DNA of 64,000 nt from Cellvibrionaceae bacterium. Lineage in GTDB: Bacteria; Pseudomonadota; Gammaproteobacteria; Pseudomonadales; Cellvibrionaceae. The position numbers and the translations under genes were made by a program. The notes below the pieces were generated by a model, which ran no database searches, was not told where the DNA came from, and worked only from the letters and a program-made list of their open reading frames with translations. This document shows, one piece after another, positions 1-9,151 of this stretch. The first letter of the stretch is position 1; each line of letters starts with the position of its first letter. Location: the NCBI GenBank assembly GCA_021151525.1, contig JAGKXD010000006.1, positions 22,004 through 86,003 on the forward strand. The letters are read 5' to 3'.

Positions 1-2
1 TT

Positions 3-1382
3 GAGCCCGGCGTCACCCAAGCCGATCTTCATGAGGCCATTAAAAAAAGTGGCGCAAACCTACTGGTGCCTACTACGGGTGTAGGCCCAAACGGCAATAT
101 CCTCGGCAATGCGCTAGATGGCGGCTACGGCTTAACCCCTATTGCCGACCACTTTGCGGCAGTTTGCGAGCTCAGCGGCTACTGGGGGAATGGCACCGAA
201 TTTCGCCATACCTATCAAGATCTTAACTGCCCGGAAATGGCCAAGCGCTGGGGTGCCGGCACAGGTTATTCTTGGTCAGGTTTGTTGCGCCAAGGCAATT
301 TTGGGATAGTCACCAAAGCGCGCGTTCAGCTTGCGCGCGCGCCAGAAGCCTGTCGTATTTTGATTTTTGAATGGAAAAACGATGCCGAATTCGTCGCCTC
401 ACAGCCTGCATTAAACCTGTTATCTGAAGACATTCCAGGAATCGGTGGAATCATCATGATGAACAACTTCCGCATTCTTTCCACCCAGGTCGATACACCT
501 CTGGCATCGCCACTAGAAGGCAACGAACGTGCAGATTACCTGCGCCGCCTCGCCAAAGAACGCAAGATTTCCGCATGGACTGGCCTTGGGACGCTCTATG
601 GTTCAAACGCATCAGTTAAAGGTGCCGTCAGCGATATCCGCCGCCGATTGAAAGGCGTAAGAATTTGGAGTTTTAGCCCAGAAGAAATTCGTCAATTGCA
701 AAAAATTGAGCGCTATTTACCGCAATGGGGATTTGCATCATTGCGCCGACATTTTGGCGCATTAGTGAACACCTTGGGGACAGTGGAGGGCTTTCCCATA
801 GTCGCCTTCCTGAAAATTGCTTATGCGCTAGACCCAACCGCTAAAAAGCTTGATGTGAAATCACACCCAGCCAAAGATGGAGCCGGCATATTATGGTATG
901 CCCCGTTGGTTCCCTTTAATTCCGATGAAGTAGAACGTTACCGCCAAGTGATGAGCGCCTGCTTATTACAGCACGGATTTGATCCACTACTGGCAGTAAC
1001 CTCACGCTCTCCGCGGGTTCTGTCAGGTACTATCCCACTGCTTTTTGACCGCAAAAACCCCGAGGACGTCGCCCGCGCCAAAGCCTGTTATCGCCATTTA
1101 GTGAAAGTTGGATTGGAGCAAGGTTGGCCACCCTATCGTTTGGGCGTTGACTATATGGATTTAATCGCCTGCCCGGCCGATTCGCCCAGCGCCAAAGTTC
1201 AACGACTGTTAAAAAATGCGCTGGATAAAAACAATGTTATAGCGTCTGGCCGATACGAACACCTGAAGCCGGTCGAAACCATGACAGATCTAGACCTCGA
1301 AAAATTGATTGCTTTGGACTACGCCGAGGAGCTTTTACACCAAAAAGCAGGTGATAGAACAACGGATAAAGCCGAAGCCTAA
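3..1382 (+). CDS. FAD-binding oxidoreductase, VAO/PCMH type (4-cresol dehydrogenase-like), 5' truncated
   Basis: The reading frame is open from the first bases of the window (codons start at base 3), so the true start lies upstream. About 459 residues are visible of the 500-plus usual for the family. The first GTG at 66 is internal, because the residues before it (EPGVTQADLHEAIKKSG) read as the conserved FAD-domain entry. The segment TTGVGPNGNILGNALDGGYG resembles the FAD-binding PCMH domain of vanillyl-alcohol oxidase and p-cresol methylhydroxylase flavoproteins, and the C-terminal half fits the substrate domain. These enzymes oxidise para-substituted phenols and related compounds using covalently bound FAD. 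The real substrate cannot be told from sequence, and no cytochrome subunit gene follows. Confidence 0.75.
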   Translation, partial: EPGVTQADLHEAIKKSGANLLVPTTGVGPNGNILGNALDGGYGLTPIADHFAAVCELSGYWGNGTEFRHTYQDLNCPEMAKRWGAGTGYSWSGLLRQGNFGIVTKARVQLARAPEACRILIFEWKNDAEFVASQPALNLLSEDIPGIGGIIMMNNFRILSTQVDTPLASPLEGNERADYLRRLAKERKISAWTGLGTLYGSNASVKGAVSDIRRRLKGVRIWSFSPEEIRQLQKIERYLPQWGFASLRRHFGALVNTLGTVEGFPIVAFLKIAYALDPTAKKLDVKSHPAKDGAGILWYAPLVPFNSDEVERYRQVMSACLLQHGFDPLLAVTSRSPRVLSGTIPLLFDRKNPEDVARAKACYRHLVKVGLEQGWPPYRLGVDYMDLIACPADSPSAKVQRLLKNALDKNNVIASGRYEHLKPVETMTDLDLEKLIALDYAEELLHQKAGDRTTDKAEA

Positions 1383-1503
1383 CCTTTAAACCGGTCATCA
1401 CTGCCAGCCAGCAGTGATGACTAAAGTCAACCCAATTAACGTGGCACCTGTAGAGTGAGACTGATAAACTTGCATGCGCTTTTAATCGTTGTACAGGTTA
1501 CTC

Positions 1504-2199
1504 ATGCCCACAAATCTTTCGCCAAGCTTTTGGCGTAACCACCTCCAAATTCCGCTCACCATATTTATCCTGCTTGTACTCGGCATTGAAATCGGCGGTG
1601 TAGATATGTGGCTTGCCGACCATATCTATGCATGGGAGGGTGGCACTTGGGCACTCAAAGATGCATGGCTAACCAGCTTCATCGTTCATGATGTAGGCAA
1701 ACATCTGTCCTTGTTGATTGCGCTCGTTATTTTACTCGCGCTCATTAGCTCCTTTTTCTCACAACGCCTTCGCAGCTATCGCCGTGAATTACTTTATTTG
1801 ATAGTTGCTGCCGGTGGTGGTTGCCTATTAATTGGCATTCTTAAAGATATTACCCATGTTTCATGCGCGTGGGATTTCACCCGCTATGGAGGCAATACCG
1901 AATACGTTCGCGTTTTTCCTCAATTATTGCTGCGCAATGGCGATAACTGTTTTCCCGCCGGCCATGCAAGTGGCGGTTATGCCTGGTTAGCATTTTATTT
2001 TTTAGGCATATATTTAAATTCAAAATGGCGCTGGATGGGATTGAGTTTTGCCTGCACAGCGGGTTTGATATTTGGTATCTCCCAACAAATGCGTGGAGCG
2101 CATTTTATTTCACACGATTTGTGGACGCTGGGGATCTGCTGGTTTTTTTCACTTCTTATATTTAAATTGATGCTCGTTGGGAAAACAGCTCAAGCATAG
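1504..2199 (+). CDS. PAP2-family membrane phosphatase
   Basis: A 231-residue polytopic membrane protein with the three PAP2 signature blocks: KDITHVSCAWDF (C1), CFPAGHASGGY (C2, with PAGH in place of PSGH) and RGAHFISHD (C3, with catalytic His and Asp). The family removes phosphate from lipid phosphates such as undecaprenyl pyrophosphate, phosphatidate or lipid A. The K..TH..CxWD form of C1 is the one often found beside phosphoethanolamine transferases. ATG 1504 was chosen over an in-frame TTG at 1489 because it is a standard start and the membrane domain follows it. The next gene starts 15 bases downstream, so the two are probably co-transcribed and may act on the same lipid. The exact substrate is inferred only. 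Confidence 0.82.
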   Translation: MPTNLSPSFWRNHLQIPLTIFILLVLGIEIGGVDMWLADHIYAWEGGTWALKDAWLTSFIVHDVGKHLSLLIALVILLALISSFFSQRLRSYRRELLYLIVAAGGGCLLIGILKDITHVSCAWDFTRYGGNTEYVRVFPQLLLRNGDNCFPAGHASGGYAWLAFYFLGIYLNSKWRWMGLSFACTAGLIFGISQQMRGAHFISHDLWTLGICWFFSLLIFKLMLVGKTAQA

Positions 2200-2214
2200 T
2201 ATTCAGAGGCTTAT

Positions 2215-3882
2215 ATGGCTCCGCTTTTTCGCAAAGTTTCACCAGTTGTTATTAGTGACACCAAAGTACCATCTGGGTTTTTCTGCATGAGCAGCACAAA
2301 GTTCACCTTGGTCTGCACCGCGATTTTTATTATTTTTTTCAATCTCACCTTCTTTAAAGCTCTTCATAAAGCAGTAGCTGTGGAAGATATACAAACAGCG
2401 CTTTTTTTTATCAGCGTCACTTTACTGGTCAGTGTGCTCACAGCACTAACCTTATCTTTGATTGTATTACCTAAAATTGCCAAGCCTTTTATGGCATTTT
2501 TGTTTATCAGTGCTGCAAGTGCAGCATATTTTATGGGTGCTTATGGTATAGTCATTCATCAAACAATGATTCAGAACACCATCGAAACCGACACCAAAGA
2601 AGCATTAGGTTTATTTAACGCAACGCTTGCGCTTTATATTTTTGTACTCGGATTAATTCCCAGCCTGCTACTGCTAAAAGTGAACTTAACCTTTGGCAGT
2701 TTCAAACAAGAAGCGTGGAACAAAATTAAACTTTGGGGCGCAATTTTTCTTTCTGTTTTGATACTCATTGCACCTTTCACCGCCGAGTACGCCTCCTTCT
2801 TTCGCAACAATAAAAACATTCGCCAAATGGCCAATCCAATTAACTTTATTTACGCCAGCATTTCGTATGCACTGGACAGTAATAAATCCATTGACGTAAC
2901 ACCTCTGGGTGAAGATGCAAAGCTCAATGCTATAGCAGCAGCACAAACCAAGCCCATATTATTTGTATTGGTTGTAGGTGAAACAGCGCGCGCCGATCAT
3001 TTCAGCATTAACGGCTACAACAAGCCCACCACGCCATTAATTGCCCAACAAGACATTATCAATTACCACCAAGTATTTTCATGCGGCACTGAAACTGCGG
3101 TGTCAGTGCCTTGTATGTTCTCAAACTTAACACGAGCAAAATATTCCGACAAAAAAGCCAAATCCCAAGAAGGCTTGCTAGATATTTTAAAACGCAGTGG
3201 CTATTCCATTTTATGGCGCGACAACAATTCAAGCTGCAAAGGCACTTGTGATCGAGTAGCTTACGAACCCATGAAAGATTTAAAAGTCCCCGAGCTTTGC
3301 AACGATCACGAATGCTTTGACAATATTTTATTGCACGAGATAGATTCAAAAGTCAGCGCAATGAACGGCAACAAAATTATTGTCCTCCACCCCAAAGGCA
3401 GCCACGGCCCCGATTACTACAACCGCTATCCGGACAATATGGAAGTGTTTAAACCTGTATGCAAAGTAAATAAATTGCAGGATTGCACCAGTGAAGAAAT
3501 TAACAACGCCTTCGATAACACCATTCACATGACTGATCAGTTTCTCAACAACACTATTGAATGGTTAAAAACTCAAAGCAACACCTATAATACCGCTATG
3601 ATTTACCTATCCGATCACGGCGAATCACTGGGCGAAAATAATTTGTACCTACACGGCATGCCTTATTTATTTGCTCCTGAAGAGCAAAAGCATGTGCCGT
3701 TTTTCTTTTGGTTTTCACCGGGATTTGAGCAAGACAATGGTATTAATCGCCAATGCTTAAGCGAGCAAGCAGATACTGAATACTCTCACGACAATTTATT
3801 CCATACTACGTTGGGATTGATGAACGTAAGTACCAGTTTGTATAAACCGGAATTGGATATGATTAGTAAATGCAGACAATAG
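2215..3882 (+). CDS. eptA: Lipid A phosphoethanolamine transferase, EptA/MCR family
   Basis: A 555-residue protein with about five N-terminal membrane helices (to roughly residue 195) and a periplasmic alkaline-phosphatase-fold domain. Visible active-site elements are VVGETARADHFSINGY (metal-binding Glu), CGTETAVSVPCMFS (Thr294 as the predicted nucleophile, with Cys290 and Cys300 matching the MCR-1 disulfide spacing), HPKGSHGPDYYNRYP and LSDHGESLGEN. The family moves phosphoethanolamine from phosphatidylethanolamine to lipid A phosphates, which lowers polymyxin binding. The start has AGAGG at good spacing. It forms a likely operon with the preceding PAP2 gene and ends at a strong terminator. 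Whether it confers polymyxin resistance here cannot be judged from sequence. Confidence 0.92.
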   Translation: MAPLFRKVSPVVISDTKVPSGFFCMSSTKFTLVCTAIFIIFFNLTFFKALHKAVAVEDIQTALFFISVTLLVSVLTALTLSLIVLPKIAKPFMAFLFISAASAAYFMGAYGIVIHQTMIQNTIETDTKEALGLFNATLALYIFVLGLIPSLLLLKVNLTFGSFKQEAWNKIKLWGAIFLSVLILIAPFTAEYASFFRNNKNIRQMANPINFIYASISYALDSNKSIDVTPLGEDAKLNAIAAAQTKPILFVLVVGETARADHFSINGYNKPTTPLIAQQDIINYHQVFSCGTETAVSVPCMFSNLTRAKYSDKKAKSQEGLLDILKRSGYSILWRDNNSSCKGTCDRVAYEPMKDLKVPELCNDHECFDNILLHEIDSKVSAMNGNKIIVLHPKGSHGPDYYNRYPDNMEVFKPVCKVNKLQDCTSEEINNAFDNTIHMTDQFLNNTIEWLKTQSNTYNTAMIYLSDHGESLGENNLYLHGMPYLFAPEEQKHVPFFFWFSPGFEQDNGINRQCLSEQADTEYSHDNLFHTTLGLMNVSTSLYKPELDMISKCRQ

Positions 3883-3903
3883 TAATAATTAAAGACTGCT
3901 AAC

Positions 3904-3935
3904 AAAAAGGGCGACTAATAAGTCGCCCTTTTTCA
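3904..3935 (+). terminator. Intrinsic terminator after eptA
   Basis: A perfect stem GGGCGAC / GTCGCCC with loop TAATAA is followed by TTTTT, 22 bases after the eptA stop. The A-run on the left arm means it may also stop zapE transcription coming from the other side. Confidence 0.85.
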
Positions 3936-3976
3936 TGAATTAATTATCGACACACCAACCTGCCTAATAAAGCCCG

Positions 3977-5110
3977 CTAAGGTCTATGTTCCATGGCTAA
4001 ATATTCGTGGCTTTGCATCTCCAACAAGCGACTTACTGTGCGTTGAAATTCAAAATTGAGCTTTCCATCTGAGTAGAGTTCGGCCAAAGGCTTTTCAGCA
4101 GAAATTACAAGCTTCACATGGCGATCATAAAACTCATCCACCAAGTTTATAAAACGGCGAGCTTGATCGTCATTTGGGCGACCCAAGGCTGGGACATTAC
4201 TTACGAATACGGAGTGATATTCTTTTGAAAGTTCGATGTAATCATTTTGCGAACGGGGTCCATCGCAGATGGCTTCGAAATCAAACCACACAATACCTTC
4301 CGCAGAAAAACGTGAATGTATTTCACGGCCCTCCACCATTAAAACCTGATTATTTTTTTCATCTGCAGGTGACGAGAGCAAGCTGCGGAAACTTTTTTGC
4401 AAACTGAGATCGGCTTGTGTATCCAATGGGTAATGGTAGAGTTCCGCCTGCTCCAATGCGCGCAAACGATAATCCACGCCACCATCAACATTCACGACTT
4501 GCGTGTGCTTTTTCAATAATTCTATTGCGGGTAAAAAGCGGGCGCGTTGTAAACCATCTTTGTATAAACCATCGGGCACTATGTTTGAGGTGGCAACCAG
4601 AACCACGCCGCGTTCGAATAACTCTGACATCAATGTGCCTAAAATCATTGCATCGGTAATATCGGAAACAAAGAATTCATCAAAGCAAATAACTTTGGTT
4701 TCTGCGGCAATAATATCCGCTACTTTTTGGAGGGGATTTTTTTGTCCATCAAGTTTTTTTAATTCGCTATGTACGCGGCGCATAAAGCGGTGGAAGTGCA
4801 TGCGCATTTTTTGAGAAAAGGGCAAGCTCTCAAAAAAATTATCCATCAAGTAGGTTTTACCGCGCCCTACGCCACCCCAAAAATACAAACCTTTAATATG
4901 AGCCTTTTCGGTATTACCAAATAGCCTTTTTAAAATGCCACTAAAGGCAGACGATTGATGCAATTGCCAGTCTGCCACCAAATCTTCATACAGAATTTGT
5001 AAATGTTGTACAGCTTGGGCCTGTGATGGATCACGGCGAAAATCATCGCGCAATAAATCACGCTCGTAACGCGCTTGGGGAGAAAGGTTTTCTGGGAAGG
5101 AGGAAGTCAT
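3977..5110 (-). CDS. zapE: Cell division protein ZapE (AFG1-like AAA ATPase)
   Basis: A 377-residue AFG1/ZapE-family P-loop ATPase with Walker A GGVGRGKT near residues 79-86 and Walker B VICFDEF near 140-146. ZapE associates with the FtsZ ring and supports division under stress, and mitochondrial AFG1 is its homologue. Its length is normal for the bacterial family. It lies 7 bases downstream of an alpha/beta hydrolase gene on the same strand, so the two are probably one transcript. No strong Shine-Dalgarno sequence precedes the ATG, consistent with translational coupling to the upstream gene. In Pseudomonas, zapE sits in the same neighbourhood. Confidence 0.93.
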   Translation of the reverse strand: MTSSFPENLSPQARYERDLLRDDFRRDPSQAQAVQHLQILYEDLVADWQLHQSSAFSGILKRLFGNTEKAHIKGLYFWGGVGRGKTYLMDNFFESLPFSQKMRMHFHRFMRRVHSELKKLDGQKNPLQKVADIIAAETKVICFDEFFVSDITDAMILGTLMSELFERGVVLVATSNIVPDGLYKDGLQRARFLPAIELLKKHTQVVNVDGGVDYRLRALEQAELYHYPLDTQADLSLQKSFRSLLSSPADEKNNQVLMVEGREIHSRFSAEGIVWFDFEAICDGPRSQNDYIELSKEYHSVFVSNVPALGRPNDDQARRFINLVDEFYDRHVKLVISAEKPLAELYSDGKLNFEFQRTVSRLLEMQSHEYLAMEHRP

Positions 5111-5117
5111 ATGTGTA

Positions 5118-5783
5118 TCAATGAGATTTGAAAGTAATTTGGCGCAGTAGGATTTCAGTGAGATCTGCTTTTAAGGCAGATAAGTATCCGTGAAAAAAAT
5201 GACCCGCTTCGGGATAGCGAATTAATTCTGCGGGGCTGCGTAGCTGTGCAATCCAATCATAAACACCTTGTGCAATCACTCGCTCATCTTGATCGCCCTG
5301 TACTACACACAGAGGTGCGTTAAAGACTCTATCGCGATCATATTCATAGCGTTCAACGGGCGGGGCAACCAAGGTTAAATGAACCAAGCCCTCTACCGAA
5401 TAACTCGCGCGCGCCGCTATGGATGAACCAAATGAAAATCCTGCAATCAAAATAGGCGATTGAGGAAGATTGCTTTTCACCCAACTAAGTACTGCCAGCA
5501 AATCATCCAACTCACCCACGGCATTATCAAAAACACCTTCACTTTTGCCGACACCGCGAAAATTAAAGCGCACTACATGCACACCTAAATCGCGATAGGT
5601 ACGCATTAAAGTCGTAACAACTTTGTTGTCCATAGTGCCACCATGCTGCGGATGTGGATGACAAATAACCACCACGCCACTTAAGTCACTTAGGGGGGCA
5701 TTCTCATCGCCGCGACTGATGACAGATTCCAAGCTCCCTGCTGGGCCAGAAATCGTAATTTTTGACTCTTTTTCAACCAACAC
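5118..5783 (-). CDS. Alpha/beta hydrolase (COG2945 type)
   Basis: A 221-residue alpha/beta hydrolase. It shows the N-terminal signature CHPHPQHGGTMDNKVV seen in this cytosolic subgroup, a nucleophile elbow GFSFGS (Ser117), an acid in QGDQDERV (Asp164) and a catalytic His in GHFFHG (His195). It has no signal peptide. The substrate of the group is unknown; members are annotated as predicted esterases. Translation starts at GTG 5783, and no in-frame ATG lies near the N-terminus. The gene precedes zapE in a probable two-gene operon and is divergent from yhcB. Confidence 0.85.
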   Translation of the reverse strand: MLVEKESKITISGPAGSLESVISRGDENAPLSDLSGVVVICHPHPQHGGTMDNKVVTTLMRTYRDLGVHVVRFNFRGVGKSEGVFDNAVGELDDLLAVLSWVKSNLPQSPILIAGFSFGSSIAARASYSVEGLVHLTLVAPPVERYEYDRDRVFNAPLCVVQGDQDERVIAQGVYDWIAQLRSPAELIRYPEAGHFFHGYLSALKADLTEILLRQITFKSH

Positions 5784-5944
5784 TGTGTTTTACCTGAGGA
5801 ATATTGGAATGCATGACCCATAGCACCATTTTTTTGCCAACCTATTTTAACAAAAGGCTTATACTATGAGGGTAAGCTCTAAGAATTCGTCTAATTTAGC
5901 CAGTGCGAATTCTACCTATTTCGACAGTCGTTAAGGAGACTTTT

Positions 5945-6448
5945 GTGTTCTCACTCAGCACCTTGGTTTTTACCGGTTTTTTCTTTCTGCTCTGCGGTAC
6001 TGCATTGGGCGCTTTTTTATTGCACATCTTCCGTTCCAACATATACAGCCGCGAGCTTGAAGAGCGCTTAAACGAAGCGGAAAGCACATTGCAAAATTAT
6101 CAACGCGATGTGGCTGAATCCTTCGCCCAAACATCCAAACACATCAGTGACATGACTCAGTGCTATCGTGACATGCACGAGCACTTGGCAAGTAGCGCAC
6201 TGAAACTCGCCACACCTGAAATTAGCCGTAAAATTATGGATTCAGCCGGAAGCTTGGGCGAAAGCAAAAATACCTACATTAATACTCAGCATATTGAGCC
6301 ACCCAGAGACTGGGCCCCAAAACCGGTTGGAGCCAAAGGCGCGCTCGCTGAGGATTACGGCTTACGCGATGATGACCACGCCATAGTTCGTCCAACCGAA
6401 ACGCCAGAAGATTACGATTTTGATGGTGCAGCAGCCAAACGTTATTAA
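5945..6448 (+). CDS. YhcB/DUF1043 inner-membrane protein (ZapG-like)
   Basis: A 167-residue protein with one N-terminal membrane helix (about residues 3-30) followed by a coiled coil (YSRELEERLNEAESTLQNYQ) and a polar tail. This is the layout of the YhcB/DUF1043 family, which in enterobacteria connects cell division with envelope synthesis. GTG 5945 was taken as the start because a clear AAGGAG lies 6 bases before it; an upstream in-frame GTG at 5903 has no such site. Its position between zapE and degS matches other gammaproteobacteria. The C-terminal residues beyond about 110 are not conserved in a way I recognise. Confidence 0.8.
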   Translation: MFSLSTLVFTGFFFLLCGTALGAFLLHIFRSNIYSRELEERLNEAESTLQNYQRDVAESFAQTSKHISDMTQCYRDMHEHLASSALKLATPEISRKIMDSAGSLGESKNTYINTQHIEPPRDWAPKPVGAKGALAEDYGLRDDDHAIVRPTETPEDYDFDGAAAKRY

Positions 6449-6486
6449 GCTGGGCTCGCAAAACCAAAAACAATAATTTCTTTTAA

Positions 6487-6508
6487 CCCCGCCTTGCGGG
6501 GTTTTTAC
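6487..6508 (+). terminator. Terminator after yhcB
   Basis: A short GC-rich hairpin, CCCCGC-CTT-GCGGGG, is followed by TTTTT, 38 bases after the yhcB stop and upstream of the degS start. Confidence 0.8.
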
Positions 6509-6536
6509 TCTAGCCATATTGGCATTGGAGCACCGA

Positions 6537-7688
6537 ATGAACCTCAAACGTCTTCTGCAATTTGCAGCTTGGCCAACCGCGGCGGGCGTTATTATTGCCT
6601 TGTTGGCAATGCTGGTTTTTCCGCAGTTACGCGGCCCACAACAAACGCCCCTTCAACCTGCAACCAATATTAATGCGGGTCCTTACTCTTATGCGGATGC
6701 AGTCGCACGCGCAGCACCTGCCGTTGTGAATATCTATACCGCGAAAAAAGTACTGGAGCGCGACCCTCGCTATTACAACAATCCTTACTTTCGCCAGCTG
6801 TACAACAATTCGAATATTCCTTTGCAAGAACGTATGCAACGCACGCTGGGCTCAGGTGTGATTGTGGATTCTCGCGGGCTAATTCTGACTAATAATCACG
6901 TGATTAATGGTGCCGATAAAATTCAGGTTTTATTGAACGATGGACGTTACACATCAGCAGAATTAGTGGGTATTGACTCTGAAAATGATTTGGCCGTACT
7001 CAAAATCACACTGGAAAATCTTTTGCCTATTACACTCGGCCAGCCCAATAATTTGCGCGTAGGTGATATTGCGCTCGCAATCGGAAATCCATTTGGTGTT
7101 GGGCAAAGCGTGAGCCAAGGTATTGTGAGTGCGCTAGGTCGTTGGGGACTGGGAATTAATAGCCGTGAAAATTTTATTCAAACCGATGCCGCCATTAATC
7201 CCGGCAACTCTGGCGGCGCATTGATTGATGCGCGCGGAAATTTAATTGGCATTAACACCGCGATTTTGGATGAAACTGGCGCGGCATCTGTAGGTATAAG
7301 CTTTGCAGTTCCCGCCGATATAGCCATGAATTCGCTGAAACAAATTGCTGAATTTGGCGAAGTACAGCGCGGCTGGCTCGGCTTTACTGCTGCTCCGCTA
7401 AACGACAAAGGTGTTAAGTTATATGGCACCTTAGGCTTAATTGTTACAGGCGTTGAAGATGCTAGCCCCGCCGCCGCCGCAGGCTTAACCAAAGAAGATG
7501 TGATTATAAAAGTTGACAATATTTCGCTTGGCGAAGGTGTTATGCCCGAGCTTAATTATCATGCTGTACAAAATTTGGTTGGCAATCTCAAACCGGGTTC
7601 GAGTATAAATATTAAAGTGCTACGTGCAGGTAAAACACTAGATATCAAAGCTATTGCAGGCATTCGCCCAACTCAAACAAAAACCTAA
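6537..7688 (+). CDS. degS: DegS/AlgW-type periplasmic serine protease
   Basis: A 383-residue trypsin-like protease anchored by one N-terminal membrane helix (residues 9-29). The catalytic triad is visible as His121 (LTNNHVI), Asp151 (ENDLAVL) and Ser225 (NPGNSGGAL). A single C-terminal PDZ domain (about 270-370) marks it as DegS/AlgW rather than two-PDZ DegP. The enzyme cuts anti-sigma factor RseA/MucA when misfolded outer-membrane proteins bind the PDZ domain, releasing sigma-E/AlgU. ATG 6537 has GGAG 6 bases upstream and replaces an upstream TTG. In Pseudomonas, algW lies beside the his genes just as here, although hisC is missing in between. Confidence 0.93.
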   Translation: MNLKRLLQFAAWPTAAGVIIALLAMLVFPQLRGPQQTPLQPATNINAGPYSYADAVARAAPAVVNIYTAKKVLERDPRYYNNPYFRQLYNNSNIPLQERMQRTLGSGVIVDSRGLILTNNHVINGADKIQVLLNDGRYTSAELVGIDSENDLAVLKITLENLLPITLGQPNNLRVGDIALAIGNPFGVGQSVSQGIVSALGRWGLGINSRENFIQTDAAINPGNSGGALIDARGNLIGINTAILDETGAASVGISFAVPADIAMNSLKQIAEFGEVQRGWLGFTAAPLNDKGVKLYGTLGLIVTGVEDASPAAAAGLTKEDVIIKVDNISLGEGVMPELNYHAVQNLVGNLKPGSSINIKVLRAGKTLDIKAIAGIRPTQTKT

Positions 7689-7703
7689 TTCACATTAATA
7701 ACA

Positions 7704-7737
7704 ACAAAAAAAGGGAGCATCTGCTCCCTTTTTTTGT
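7704..7737. terminator. Bidirectional terminator between degS and hisD
   Basis: The stem AAGGGAGCA-TC-TGCTCCCTT is flanked by an A-run on the left and a T-run on the right. It can therefore end both the degS transcript (+) and the his operon (-). Confidence 0.88.
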
Positions 7738-7760
7738 TAATTGGTTTTACAAGAATAGAA

Positions 7761-9068
7761 TCATTCTTTAATACGATACTCCGCTGAACGCGCGTGCGCT
7801 TCCAAATATTCACTGCGTGCCAATACTGAAGCAACTTTCGACAACTCCGATGCGCCCGCTGCAGAGCACATAATAATTGAACTGCGTTTTTGGAAATCGT
7901 AAACACCAAGTGGCGACGAGAAACGCGCAGTGCCTGACGTTGGCAGCACATGGTTTGGCCCCGCACAATAATCACCTAAAGCTTCTGGCGTAAAACGGCC
8001 CATAAAAATTGCACCGGCGTGGCGAACCTTTGGAAGCAATGCTTCAGGATTCGCTACAGATAACTCCAAGTGCTCTGGCGCAATACGATTACTCACAGCA
8101 ACAGCTTCTTCAATATCCGCAACTTTAATTAAAGCGCCGCGATTTTTTAACGAGGTGGTCGCAATTTCATTACGCGATAAAGTCGGCAACAAACGTGCAA
8201 TCGACGCTTCAACTTTGTCGAGATATTCCGCATCAGGGCACAGCAAAATGGCTTGGGCTTGTTCATCGTGTTCTGCTTGGCTGAACAAATCCATGGCGAT
8301 CCAATCGGAATCCGTCAAACCATCACAAATCACTAAAATTTCTGAAGGGCCTGCAATCATGTCGATAGCAACTTGACCGAAAACAGCGCGCTTCGCCGTA
8401 GCCACATAAATATTTCCGGGGCCAACAATTTTATCAACTTTAGCAATGGTTTCAGTTCCGTAAGCTAAAGCCGCAACGGCTTGCGCACCGCCAATAGTGA
8501 TAACACGGTCAACACCCGCGATAGCAGCAGCAGCTAAAACCATTGGGCTTAATTCGCCATCGGGCGCAGGCACAACCATGGTCAAATCATCAACACCCGC
8601 TACTTTTGCAGGCACAGCGTTCATCAATACCGATGAAGGATAAGAAGCCTTACCACCGGGAACATAAAGACCAACGCGCTCCATAGCGCTAATTTGTTGA
8701 CCGAGCACAGTGCCGTCAGCTTCAGTGTATTGCCATGACGTTTGCAATTGATGTTTGTGATAACTGCGAATGCGCTCAGCCGCAATTTCTAACGCATTGC
8801 GTTGCTCTGGAGTAATTTCGGTTAATGCATTTTTAAGCTGATCTGCAGTAACTACCAACTCAGCCATGCTCTGCACACTGCGTCGATCAAACTTATTAGT
8901 GAATTCCAATACAGCCGAATCACCACGAGTTTTCACTTGATGCAGAATGTCATCCACCACACCGGCAACGCGTGTATCGCTCACGGATTCCCAAGCTAAT
9001 AAATCATCCAAGCGCTGTTTAAAGTCGCTTTGGCTGGCATCTAAACGGGTGATAAGAGATTCAGACAT
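7761..9068 (-). CDS. hisD: Histidinol dehydrogenase
   Basis: A 435-residue protein of normal length that catalyses the last two NAD-dependent steps of histidine synthesis, histidinol to histidine. Family motifs are visible: SAMERVGLYVPGGKASYPSS, the zinc-region SQAEHDEQAQAIL, and PNHVLPTSGTARFSSPLGVYDF near the C-terminus. It is the last gene of the minus-strand run ibaG-murA-hisG-hisD. A 240-base repeat-bearing gap separates it from hisG. The hisC gene that follows hisD in Pseudomonas is not present here. Confidence 0.97.
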   Translation of the reverse strand: MSESLITRLDASQSDFKQRLDDLLAWESVSDTRVAGVVDDILHQVKTRGDSAVLEFTNKFDRRSVQSMAELVVTADQLKNALTEITPEQRNALEIAAERIRSYHKHQLQTSWQYTEADGTVLGQQISAMERVGLYVPGGKASYPSSVLMNAVPAKVAGVDDLTMVVPAPDGELSPMVLAAAAIAGVDRVITIGGAQAVAALAYGTETIAKVDKIVGPGNIYVATAKRAVFGQVAIDMIAGPSEILVICDGLTDSDWIAMDLFSQAEHDEQAQAILLCPDAEYLDKVEASIARLLPTLSRNEIATTSLKNRGALIKVADIEEAVAVSNRIAPEHLELSVANPEALLPKVRHAGAIFMGRFTPEALGDYCAGPNHVLPTSGTARFSSPLGVYDFQKRSSIIMCSAAGASELSKVASVLARSEYLEAHARSAEYRIKE

Positions 9069-9151
9069 GGATTTACTCGTTTAACTAATTGGGTGTAATC
9101 ATCGAGCTTGAGAAAATAAAAAGCTCATTGGAAATTGTTATGGATGAGATA

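Noticed and set aside
1440..1470. Possible sigma-54 promoter (GTGGCACC) upstream of the PAP2 gene
   Set aside because: The -24 half resembles the consensus, but no matching GC-containing -12 element lies at the required spacing.
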